Assembly (NCBI GenBank): GCA_018402235.1
Contig: JAGYJJ010000002.1
Coordinates: 1-64,000, forward strand
Reading direction: 5' to 3'
From: Candidatus Nanopelagicales bacterium
Lineage (GTDB): Bacteria; Actinomycetota; Actinomycetes; S36-B12
Length of the DNA stretch: 64,000 nucleotides
The notes under the pieces were generated by a model that was not told the origin of the DNA, made no database searches, and was given only the letters and a program-made list of their open reading frames with translations. Position 1 is the stretch's first letter, and every line of letters begins with the position of its first letter. The position numbers and the translations under genes were made by a program. Below, one piece after another: positions 55,306-64,000 of this stretch.

Positions 55306-56520
55306 CTACGCCAGCAGAGCGTCGACGAACTCCGCGGGCTCGAAGGGCGCAAGGTCATCTGGACCTTCTCCCAGGCCTACGAGCTTGACTGGGACGCCGA
55401 GCTCCCGCTGAACCGACACCACGATGCCCCCCTTGGCTGTGCCGTCCAGCTTGGTCAGCACGATGCCCGTCACATTCACCACCTCGGCAAAAACCCGTGC
55501 CTGCACCAGTCCGTTTTGACCGGTGGTGGCATCGAGAACCAGCAGTACTTCGTCGACCTCGCTGTTTTTCTCCACAACCCGCTTCACCTTGCCAAGTTCG
55601 TCCATCAGGCCGGTCTTCGTATGCAGGCGGCCGGCCGTATCAATCACCACGGCGTCTACACCCGCTTGGGCGGCTACATCCACCGCTTCGAAGGCAACCG
55701 CCGCTGGGTCCCCTCCCTCAGGTCCACGCACCACCACGGCCCCCACCCGATCGCCCCAGGTCTGCAGTTGGTCTGCGGCTGCAGCGCGGAAGGTATCCGC
55801 GGCGCCGAGGAGGACGGTTCGACCATCGGCAACCATCACTCGCGCGAGTTTGCCCGTGGTGGTCGTCTTGCCGGTTCCATTTACTCCCACCACCAAGATC
55901 ACCGCCGGGCGCCCCGTGGCTTTGGTGGTGACCGAGCGATCCATCGCCGGATCCACCAATGCCAGGAGTTCCTCGCGCAGGACGGCGCGGACAGCATCGG
56001 GGCTGCTCGCTCCTTCCACCTGGATGCGGTTACGCAGTTGCTCCATCAGTTGCATCGTTGCCGCCACACCCAGATCTGCGGTCAGCAGGACTTCTTCGAC
56101 CTCATCCCACGTGGCATCGTCGATGTCACCCTTGGACAACAGCGCCAACAGGCCCTTGCCGAGCGCAGTGTTCGATCGCGCGAGTCGCTCGCGGAGGCGA
56201 TGCAAGCGACCCTTGGTTGGTTCGGGTACTTCAACTTCCCATAGTCCGGGTTCTTCAAGAGCCTCAGGTTCGGGGATGATCTCCGCCACCGGAGGTTCAT
56301 CCAGCAGGGTCGAGCCGATCTGATCGACGTTGCGGCGCTCGGTGTCGCGGGGAACAGAATCGTCATCCCCAACACCCGGCGCATAGTCGATGCCCGGGCG
56401 CGGTTTGTCCTTTCCAGTCGGAGCCTTCTTGCCGCTTCGGCGAGTGAGCGCGAAGCCGGCTCCGATGGCGAAGCCGAGAAGGACGACGGCGATGACGAGA
56501 TACCAGGTAAGCGAGTCCAT
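55306..56520 (-). CDS. ftsY: Signal recognition particle receptor FtsY
   Basis: VVGVNGTGKTTTTGKLARVMV, LLGAADTFRAAAADQLQTW, TKLDGTAKGGIVVSVQ. Confidence 0.96.
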   Translation of the reverse strand: MDSLTWYLVIAVVLLGFAIGAGFALTRRSGKKAPTGKDKPRPGIDYAPGVGDDDSVPRDTERRNVDQIGSTLLDEPPVAEIIPEPEALEEPGLWEVEVPEPTKGRLHRLRERLARSNTALGKGLLALLSKGDIDDATWDEVEEVLLTADLGVAATMQLMEQLRNRIQVEGASSPDAVRAVLREELLALVDPAMDRSVTTKATGRPAVILVVGVNGTGKTTTTGKLARVMVADGRTVLLGAADTFRAAAADQLQTWGDRVGAVVVRGPEGGDPAAVAFEAVDVAAQAGVDAVVIDTAGRLHTKTGLMDELGKVKRVVEKNSEVDEVLLVLDATTGQNGLVQARVFAEVVNVTGIVLTKLDGTAKGGIVVSVQRELGVPVKLVGLGEGPDDLAPFEPAEFVDALLA

Positions 56521-56534
56521 AGCGGCTTATCCTC

Positions 56535-59500
56535 TCAGGCGCTGACCGCCTCGCGGATTCGCTGCCCGATCACCTGGGTGACGCCGTCGCCGCGCATCGA
56601 GACTCCATACAGGGCGTCGGCGATCTCCATCGTGCGCTTTTGGTGGGTGATGACGATCAGTTGGGAGGAATCTCGCAGTTCCTCGATCATGTCGATCAAT
56701 CGGCCCAGGTTGACGTCGTCGAGGGCTGCCTCGACCTCGTCGAGGACATAGAACGGACTGGGCCGCGACTTGAACAATGCCACCAAGAATGCAACGGCCG
56801 TCAAACTTCGCTCCCCACCGGACAGCAGGGATAGTCGCTTAACGCGCTTACCCGGTGGCCGGGCTTCGACATCGATGCCGGTATTCAACATGTCCGAGGG
56901 GTTCGTGAGAACGAGTCGTCCCTCACCACCCGGGAACAGCCGCGCGAACACCTGCTCGAACTCACGCTCCACATCGCGGTAGGCCTCGGTGAAAACCTGC
57001 TCTACGCGTTCGTCTACTTCCTTAACAATGTCCAAGAGATCGTCGCGGGTGCGCTTGAGGTCGTCGAGTTGCTCGGTTAAGAAACGATGACGCTCCTCCA
57101 TGGCCGAGTACTCCTCAAGCGCAAGTGGGTTCACCTTGCCCAGGACTGCAAGCCCGCGCTCGGCTTGCTTCAAGCGCTTCTCCTGCTCAGCACGCACGTA
57201 TGGATACGGCTGCGGCTCGGGCTCACCTTCGGGGATTTCATCGCCGGGGGCACGCGGCGAGGGGGGCACCAACTGATCGGGTCCGTATTCGGCGATAAGG
57301 ACGTCGGCTTCGATGCCGAAGTCCTCAAGGGCCTTGGCTTCGATCTGCTCGATCCGCATCCGCTGCTCGGCCCGGGCGAGCTCATCGCGATGCACGCTGT
57401 CGCGCAACCCCTCGAGTTCGGTGGCCAATGCACGTAACTTTTCACGCACCACCACGAGTTCATCGGCGCGTTCGCGTGCCGCCCTTTGCAATTCGCTACG
57501 AACGCGCTGGCCTTGCGCAACGGACACGTCAACATGGGACCGAACGATCGTGACGGCTTGCACGATTGCCTGCGCAACTACCAGGTCGCGGGCACGGCGT
57601 TCGCGTCGCTCCGCAGCAGCCTGGCGGGCACGGCGTTCAACCTGGGCGTCGTTTTCTAGTGCAACAGCGCGATCGGTCACGGCCGTCATGCGTTCTTCGG
57701 CTGTTCGCATCGCCAGGCGGGCATCCACTTCCTGGGTGCGTGCGCTCTGCGCGGCCTGTTCAAGCTCCGGGCGCCGATCCGCCCCCGGATCTGCGAGTGG
57801 CTCCCCTTGCATCGCATCGAGGCGTGCGCGCAACTGAGTCAGAGCCGCTTCGTCTGCTTCTAGGCCTTGTCGGGCGGCCATGAGGGCCTGCGCAAGTCGA
57901 TCGCCTTCCCCTGCGGCCGCACGCGATGCCTGCCCGAGGTTGCCCAATTGCTCGGCAACAGCCGCCATCTCCGCGTCGGATTCGTGCAATCGCGCAAGGG
58001 CGCGTTCAACCCCCGCCGCGGCTTCGGCTTGGCTGTCGCGCGCTGCGGCGAGATCGAAGCGAAGGCGTTCACTGCGCTGGATGAGATCGTTCAGTTCGGC
58101 CTTGGCTTGGTCGTAGGCGGTTTGGACTTCTACCAGCGATTCGCTGACGCTTGACCCGCCGCGCACCACCCCGCGGGCCACAACATCTCCGGCCGAGGTG
58201 ACCCACGTGAGGTGACCGGCCGACCGATGCCCTGCCATCGCTGCAGCAACATCGTCCACCAGGGCCGCGTTGTTGAGCAGCGAGTCGACAACCGGACGGA
58301 CCAGGTCATCACACCGCACGAAGTCGCGAAGCCACCGGCCGTTCGGTGGCGCGGAAACCGCGGTGGAAGACGAGGGTGAATCATCGACAACCACGAGCGC
58401 GGCCCGCCCCGCATCGGTTTCCTTCAAAAGCGCCACGGCCTCGATCGCAGCCGATTGGCCGCGCACCACGATGGCGTTCGCAAGATCACCCAAGACTGCA
58501 GCCACCGCGTGCTCAGCCCCGCCGTCGATGTGCAGGTGCTCGGCCAGTGCTCCGATAACTCCCGGCAGCCCGGCGCCCATCACCGAGGCGCCCGCATCGC
58601 TGCGCTTCATGCTCAACTCCAGCGCCTGGCACGTGGCATCGGCAGCAGCCCGCGCCCGCTCAATCCGCGCCTCTTCAGTACGCAATTCCTCCACGGCAGC
58701 ATCTGCGGAAGCCAGCGCCGACTGCGCCCGCTCATGCGCCTCGTCCAGCCCTAGTTCACCTTGGTCCAAACCGACGATGTCGACCTCAACGCGGGCGAAT
58801 TCAGCCTGTGCCTGGTCGGCGCGTTGCCGAGCTTCAGCAATCTGGTCATCGAGCCGTGCAATCTCCGCAGCGCGCGCATCGCGGCGAGACACCGCGGCGT
58901 TCACCTTGCCTTCGATGGTGGCAAGGCCTTCTCGACGATCGGCCGCGGCCGCCTCTACTGCCTGAATGCGGCGCTGTTCAGCGGCGAACTCTTCCTCCGC
59001 GCGCAGTCGTGACGACTCAGTGGCAGCAAGCGCATCGCGCAATCCTTCGACCTCGCGACCGAGTTCGAACTCCTGTGCACGCAAGGAACGCGCTTCGGCT
59101 TCCAACTGCTCTGGATCGCGGCCCGATACGTGCTCGTCTTCTTCCTCTGGCTGCAAGTGGCGAACGGTTGCGCGGGCGAGTTGCTCGAGGCCGTGGAACC
59201 GCTCACCTGCCGCCGATAGCGCGAACCAGGTGTCTTGGCGCTGAACTCAACTCAGGTGCCTGCGTGCGTTCTTGTTCTTCGAACTGCGCTTCCTTTGCCT
59301 GTAGTTCGCCGATCGAGGTTTCCACCTGGGTCTGGCGTGCACGCAGCGACGTTTCGTCGGCAACTTCGGCTTCGAGTGTTTCGCGGAACTGCCCGAGATC
59401 GTCGGCCAGCAAACGCAACCGAGCATCACGGACATCGGTTTGGATCACCACGGCGCGGCGGGCAACCTCTGCTTGCCGGCCAAGCGGCTTGAGTTGGCGG

Positions 59501-60100
59501 CGCAATTCACTTGTGAGGTCCTGCAAACGAGTGAGGTTGCCCTCCATCGAATCGAGCTTGCGCAGCGCTTTCTCCTTGCGCTTGCGGTGCTTCAGAACAC
59601 CCGCTGCCTCTTCAACGAACCCGCGCCGATCCTCCGGAGTGGCGTGCAAGATCGTGTCGAGTTGTCCTTGACCCACAATCACGTGCATCTCGCGGCCGAT
59701 ACCCGAATCAGAGAGCAACTCCTGGATATCGAGCAAGCGGCACTGCTCACCGTTGATGGCGTACTCCGAGCCACCGTTACGGAACAGCGTGCGCGAGATC
59801 GTCACCTCGGAGTACTCGATCGGCAAGGCGCCGTCGGTGTTGTCGATCGTCAAGGAGACCTCGGCGCGACCCAAGGGCGCGCGGCCCGACGGTCCCGGAG
59901 AAGATGACGTCTTCCATCTTGCCGCCGCGCAGACTCTTGGCGCCCTGCTCACCCATCACCCAGGCAAGGGCATCGACCACATTGGACTTACCCGAGCCGT
60001 TGGGACCCACCACGCAGGTGACCCCGGGTTCGAATTCCAAACTGGTGGCCGAGGCGAAGGACTTGAAGCCCTTAAGGGTCAAAGTCTTGAGGTGCACAGG
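56535..60100 (-). pseudogene. smc: Chromosome segregation protein SMC, split over three frames (shifts at about 59890 and 59237)
   Basis: N-terminal [49 protein letters not shown] (ORF 59777..60133), middle ORF 59203..59952, hinge and C-terminal LSLLSGGERSLTAVAFLVALF / FYVLDEVEAALDD (ORF 56535..59156). Confidence 0.9.
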
Positions 60101-60193
60101 TGGTCCGTCTCCCTCTCGAAGTCGACACGCCAAGGTGGCGGGCCGAGATCTACTGATTCCAGCGTGTGCGGGGAAGGCGCCCTCGGACTCTAC

Positions 60194-61108
60194 CTACCCT
60201 CCGTGGCCGCGGTGGGTAGCACGCGCGGCCTCGTCGGAGCTGACCGCTCCGCCGCCACGCCGCGGCGCTACTTGGCACCTTGCGCACCGGTAGCTCGACC
60301 GGTTCATGAAGGCCTCGCGCTTGATTGGAGCGCCGCAACGCCGGCACGGCTCCCCCTCGCGGCCGTAGGCATCCAGTGATCGCTCGAAATACCCGGATTC
60401 TCCGTTCACGTTGACGTACAGGGAGTCGAAGCTGGTGCCGCCTTGGGCCAGGGCCTCTTGCATTACCTCGCGGGCATGCTCAATGAGGCCAATCGCCTCC
60501 TTGCGGCTCAACTTCGATGCAGGCTTGCGTCCGTTGACCTTGGCTCGCCACAGGGCTTCGTCGGCGTAGATATTGCCGATGCCGGAGATAACCGACTGAT
60601 CGAGAAGCACACGCTTGATTTCTGTGTCCTTTCCGCGTATTCGCTTCGCGGTGGCGACGTCGTCGAAATCAGGGTCGAGCGGATCGCGAGCAATATGCGC
60701 GATGGTTGCGGGAACGCCGTCGACTGAGAGTGAGTCCAGATACACCCCACCGAAAGTGCGTTGATCGACAAAACGCATCTGGCGTTTGGCATCGGTGAAG
60801 TGCACGCGAACCCGCAGGTGCTTTTCATCGATCGACTTGGCCGGCTGCATCAGCACCTGACCGCTCATGCCTAGGTGAATGACGAGCGCTAGGTCTGGTG
60901 AGTTCTTGAGCGGCAGCCACAGGTACTTGCCGCGCCTGCTGGCACACCGGAAGGAATCCGTGGTGAGCGCATCGATCAAGGCCCCGGCGCCACCGGGACT
61001 ACGCCTGATGGACCGCGGGTAGAGGACGTTGACGGTTTCGATGGTGCGACCGGTGGCCCAGCGATCGATGCCGCGACGGACAACCTCAACTTCGGGAAGT
61101 TCAGGCAT
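60194..61108 (-). CDS. mutM: Formamidopyrimidine-DNA glycosylase
   Basis: [16 protein letters not shown]-terminus, [15 protein letters not shown], zinc finger [25 protein letters not shown]. Confidence 0.95.
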   Translation of the reverse strand: MPELPEVEVVRRGIDRWATGRTIETVNVLYPRSIRRSPGGAGALIDALTTDSFRCASRRGKYLWLPLKNSPDLALVIHLGMSGQVLMQPAKSIDEKHLRVRVHFTDAKRQMRFVDQRTFGGVYLDSLSVDGVPATIAHIARDPLDPDFDDVATAKRIRGKDTEIKRVLLDQSVISGIGNIYADEALWRAKVNGRKPASKLSRKEAIGLIEHAREVMQEALAQGGTSFDSLYVNVNGESGYFERSLDAYGREGEPCRRCGAPIKREAFMNRSSYRCARCQVAPRRGGGAVSSDEAARATHRGHGG

Positions 61109-61114
61109 GTAACT

Positions 61115-61855
61115 TCAGGAATCGGGTGCGCCGCTGAGCGCGGCGTACGCCTGCGCAGCCGCTTCTTGCTCTGCCACCTTCTTGCTCCGTCCGTGACCTA
61201 GACCGAGGATCTCACCGCTGATGACCGCCTGGGCCGTGAATTCCTTCGCGTGGTCTGGGCCCGAGTCGGTCACGTGATATTCGGGTACTCCCTTATCCAA
61301 TTCCGCTGAACGTTCCTGCAAGGAGGTCTTCCAATCCAACCCTGCGCCCAACGTTGCCGACGACGTGATGAGCGGACCGAAGATCCGCTCGATGAACGCC
61401 CGGGAAGTTTCTAGGTCCGTGGACATATACATGGCACCGATGACCGCTTCCATGGAATCGGCCAGGATCGAGGATTTGTCATGCCCCCCGGTGCTCTCCT
61501 CGCCTTTACCGAGCAAGAGATAACTCCCCAAGCCCAGCGCCCGTGCCACATCGGCCAAAGCGGTTGCATTCACCACGGCGGCGCGCAACTTGGCGAGTTG
61601 GCCTTCGGGTTCATCGGGGAAATCCCGATACAACCGCTCGGTTACGACCAGGCCGAGCACCGAATCTCCCAGGAACTCAAGCCGCTCGTTGGTGGGAAGA
61701 CCACCGTTTTCATACGCGAAGGAACGGTGCGTGAGCGCTTGACGAAGCAAAGTGGGGTCGAGTCTTTGCCCGAGGGTCTGCATCAAGGACTCCACTGCGG
61801 AATCGTCGACCCCGGTCACAACGACACTCCCCTTTCGGTCAGGTATTTCCATCAC
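61115..61855 (-). CDS. rnc: Ribonuclease III
   Basis: [26 protein letters not shown]-terminal ds[23 protein letters not shown]. Confidence 0.95.
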   Translation of the reverse strand: MMEIPDRKGSVVVTGVDDSAVESLMQTLGQRLDPTLLRQALTHRSFAYENGGLPTNERLEFLGDSVLGLVVTERLYRDFPDEPEGQLAKLRAAVVNATALADVARALGLGSYLLLGKGEESTGGHDKSSILADSMEAVIGAMYMSTDLETSRAFIERIFGPLITSSATLGAGLDWKTSLQERSAELDKGVPEYHVTDSGPDHAKEFTAQAVISGEILGLGHGRSKKVAEQEAAAQAYAALSGAPDS

Positions 61856-62106
61856 ATATTCGCCTGCAAACGACTACTACGCGATGACGTGACGATAGCG
61901 ATCACGTCGGCGATTGTCGTGACTTCCGAAGTATCGGGTGGGTCGGTAGACATCGACGCTCCCAGATGATCAGCCGCCAATAGCCAATCGGTGGCCGACC
62001 CTGTCCAACCGAGCATGGTGAGCGGGGTATCCGCGCGAACATCATCGGGATCGACATCGAATGCTTGAGCGATGGCCGCAACGTGCTCACTGTTAATAGG
62101 TGTCAC
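61852..62106 (-). CDS. Acyl-carrier-protein-like small protein with atypical DSL region
   Basis: GTG start overlapping plsX stop (GTGA): [72 protein letters not shown]. Confidence 0.65.
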   Translation of the reverse strand: MTPINSEHVAAIAQAFDVDPDDVRADTPLTMLGWTGSATDWLLAADHLGASMSTDPPDTSEVTTIADVIAIVTSSRSSRLQANM

Positions 62107-63105
62107 GATGCCTCGCCCCGAGAGTTCAGCGGTGAAAAGCGCGTAAGTGATTCGCGAACACGCTCCACGACGTGTCCTGCGTGCATGGCGGCCGCGCGTT
62201 GGATGCACGCCAAGACTTCGGCAGCCGACGACGCACCATGTCCCACCACCACGTTGCCAGGCAAACCCAACAACGCCCCACCGGACAGAAAGTGCGACGT
62301 GCGCAAAACTTCACGCGCAGGCTCGATTTGGCCATACGCGCTCGCCATCGCCGAAACCGACCAGCGCAATGCCCCTTCCATCGATTTCAACGCCACATTG
62401 CCGGTGAACCCGTCCACCACCACTACGTCGGCCTGCGGTTCACCCACGAGATCGTGACCTTCCACCGGACCGGCGTACGCCTGGGAAAAGGCGTCCTCGA
62501 GGAGTTCGTCCGCACGTTTACGTGAGGTGATCACCCTTGCCGCGCTCACCTCCGATACTCAGCAAGCCAACGCGCGCTTGTGTTACTCCCAGCGCTTCGC
62601 TGTATGCCTTACCGGCCGCGGCGAATCTCACAAGATCCTCGGCCGTGGCGTGCGGAGCCGCTCCGCAGTCCAACAAGATCACCGGACCTCGCATGCTCGG
62701 CAGTTCAACGGCTAAGCCGAGCCTGCCCATTCCCGGCAATCGACCAAGACCGAAAGCACTTGCAGCAACTGTGGCGCCGGTGTGACCTATGGATACAAAG
62801 GCATCAGCGCGACCGGTCCGCACGGCATCAACGCCCACAACGCTGGTGAGGTCCGACCGCTGGCGCAGCAGGGCGACGGTTTCGTGGCTGGTTGCCGCCA
62901 TCGGTACGCAATCGTCGGCATGCAACACGTCAATGCGCTGATCGAGATCGATTCCGCGTTCGGCGAGCAACTCGCGAGCAACGTGGTCCGGCCCCACGAG
63001 GCACACGCTGCCACCATGGGGTTGATTCAGGTAGGCGGCCAGCGCATCGGCCACAATCGCGGGCCCTGCGTCGCCTCCGAGTAGGTCGATGGCGATGCGG
63101 GGCAT
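62103..63105 (-). pseudogene. plsX: Phosphate acyltransferase PlsX, one-base frameshift at about 62523
   Basis: MPRIAIDLLGGDAGPAIVADAL...ARVGLLSIGGERGKGDHL then RKRADELLEDAFSQAYAGPVEGHDLVGEPQADVVVVDGFTGNVALKSMEG in ORF 62103..62549. Confidence 0.92.
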
Positions 63106-63109
63106 GTTC

Positions 63110-63283
63110 CTAGACGTCGAGGACGCGCCGCTTGGCGTAGGTGCCGCACGTGGGGCACGCGGTGTGGGCGGGGCGCTTTTCCTTGCAGCGGGCGCAGGTC
63201 ACCAACGTGGGGGTACTGGCTTTCCACTGCGAGCGACGGCTACGCGTGTTGGAACGGGACATCTTGCGCTTGGGGACTGCCAC
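63110..63283 (-). CDS. rpmF: 50S ribosomal protein L32
   Basis: GTG start; [57 protein letters not shown]; absent from ORF track. Confidence 0.95.
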   Translation of the reverse strand: MAVPKRKMSRSNTRSRRSQWKASTPTLVTCARCKEKRPAHTACPTCGTYAKRRVLDV

Positions 63284-63312
63284 GATTCTTCCTCTTCTCG
63301 GGTGGCCGCAGC

Positions 63313-63918
63313 CTAACGGACCGAGTCAGGGTCCCCCTCGGGCGGGTTTTGCCCAGGATCGGAGAGCAAGGACTCCAGGGCCGACCAACGAGGGTCGGTG
63401 ACCGGGTGGTTGTGGGGATTACCTTCCAAACGTTCCCCGCATTCGACGCAAATCCCGGCGCAATCGGGTGAGCACAGCGGCGCCAGCGGCAGGGCAAGCA
63501 CGATGGCATCTCGCAAAGTCTCTTCCAGATCGATGGTGTCGTCCACCACCACTGGGGTGTCTTCGTCCTCGTCGCCGGATTCGATGATCGCCCCGCGAGC
63601 GTCAGTTGCCGGATACCGATACATCTGCTCAAGTGCCACGGATTCTGACCACGAGGTCTCTTCCAGACATCGCGAACACTCCGCAAGGACTTCGACGTCG
63701 GCTATTCCACTCACCCAGATGCCTTCCATCACCGATTCAAGGGTGATGTCGAGATCTAGCGGCGAGCCCTCGGGAACGCGGGCTAAGGCAACCACCATGT
63801 CCGCCGGCGCCGGCAACTCCTTGGCGACCGGCAGCATCGAGCCCGGTTGCCGCGAGAGTCGAGAGACGTCGACGATGGTGGCTTTGACCCCGCCGGCCGC
63901 CGAACGCGGACCGGCCAC
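63313..63918 (-). CDS. DUF177/YceD family protein (metal-binding, precedes rpmF)
   Basis: [14 protein letters not shown]...[20 protein letters not shown]. Confidence 0.88.
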   Translation of the reverse strand: MAGPRSAAGGVKATIVDVSRLSRQPGSMLPVAKELPAPADMVVALARVPEGSPLDLDITLESVMEGIWVSGIADVEVLAECSRCLEETSWSESVALEQMYRYPATDARGAIIESGDEDEDTPVVVDDTIDLEETLRDAIVLALPLAPLCSPDCAGICVECGERLEGNPHNHPVTDPRWSALESLLSDPGQNPPEGDPDSVR

Positions 63919-63920
63919 GG

Positions 63921-64000
63921 TCAGTACTCCCCGCGGCCTTGATCGACGTTGGCGTCGAAGAAGTCATCACCTTCGACGGGGGCGAGGTCCTCGTACATTT
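63921..64000 (-). CDS. C-terminus of an unidentified protein running off the window
   Basis: Reverse strand ...MYEDLAPVEGDDFFDANVDQGRGEY*; only 25 residues visible. Confidence 0.35.
   Translation of the reverse strand, partial: MYEDLAPVEGDDFFDANVDQGRGEY

Overview
The window is a high-GC actinobacterial-type chromosome segment, judged from gene content and order. It has two parts. (1) About 1-34 kb is a catabolic and accessory region. It holds a polyamine uptake/catabolism operon (saccharopine-DH-like, agmatinase, FAD amine oxidoreductase, PotC/B/A/D, aldehyde DH), a two-component system, a mazEF-like TA locus and a MocR regulator. The MocR is divergent from a reductive-pyrimidine/hydantoin catabolism cluster (ureidopropionase, dihydropyrimidinase, MmsA, LLM flavin/F420 oxidoreductase, NMT1/SsuBC-type ABC transporter). 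These are followed by a LysR/small-ORF cassette, a second amine-catabolism cluster (aldehyde DH, AsnC, class III aminotransferase, FAD oxidase, glutaryl-CoA DH-like), PrpE and a K+ channel. (2) About 34.7-64 kb is a conserved housekeeping block: rlmN-cdsA-frr-pyrH-tsf-rpsB, M23 peptidase, xerC-dprA-comM-yraN-rnhB-lepB-lepB-rplS-trmD-rimM-KH-rpsP-ffh-glnD-glnB-amt-ftsY-smc-mutM-rnc-ACP-like-plsX-rpmF-DUF177. Main observations: (a) about eleven single-base indels break otherwise canonical genes (potC, histidine kinase, mazF, mocR, M23, glnD x2, amt, smc x2, plsX), most simply explained by sequence error; (b) two families of intergenic palindromic repeats, a 70-bp hairpin (2 copies, flanking a LysR cassette) and a nested multi-arm GAACCTCCCCG element (2 copies, each directly after a stop codon); (c) paired GlnR-like boxes upstream of amt-glnB-glnD; (d) an ACP-like gene between plsX and rnc without a normal DSL motif; (e) an LLM oxidoreductase in a pyrimidine cluster with no visible dihydropyrimidine dehydrogenase. 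All calls come from reading the sequence and supplied translations; no database search was run.
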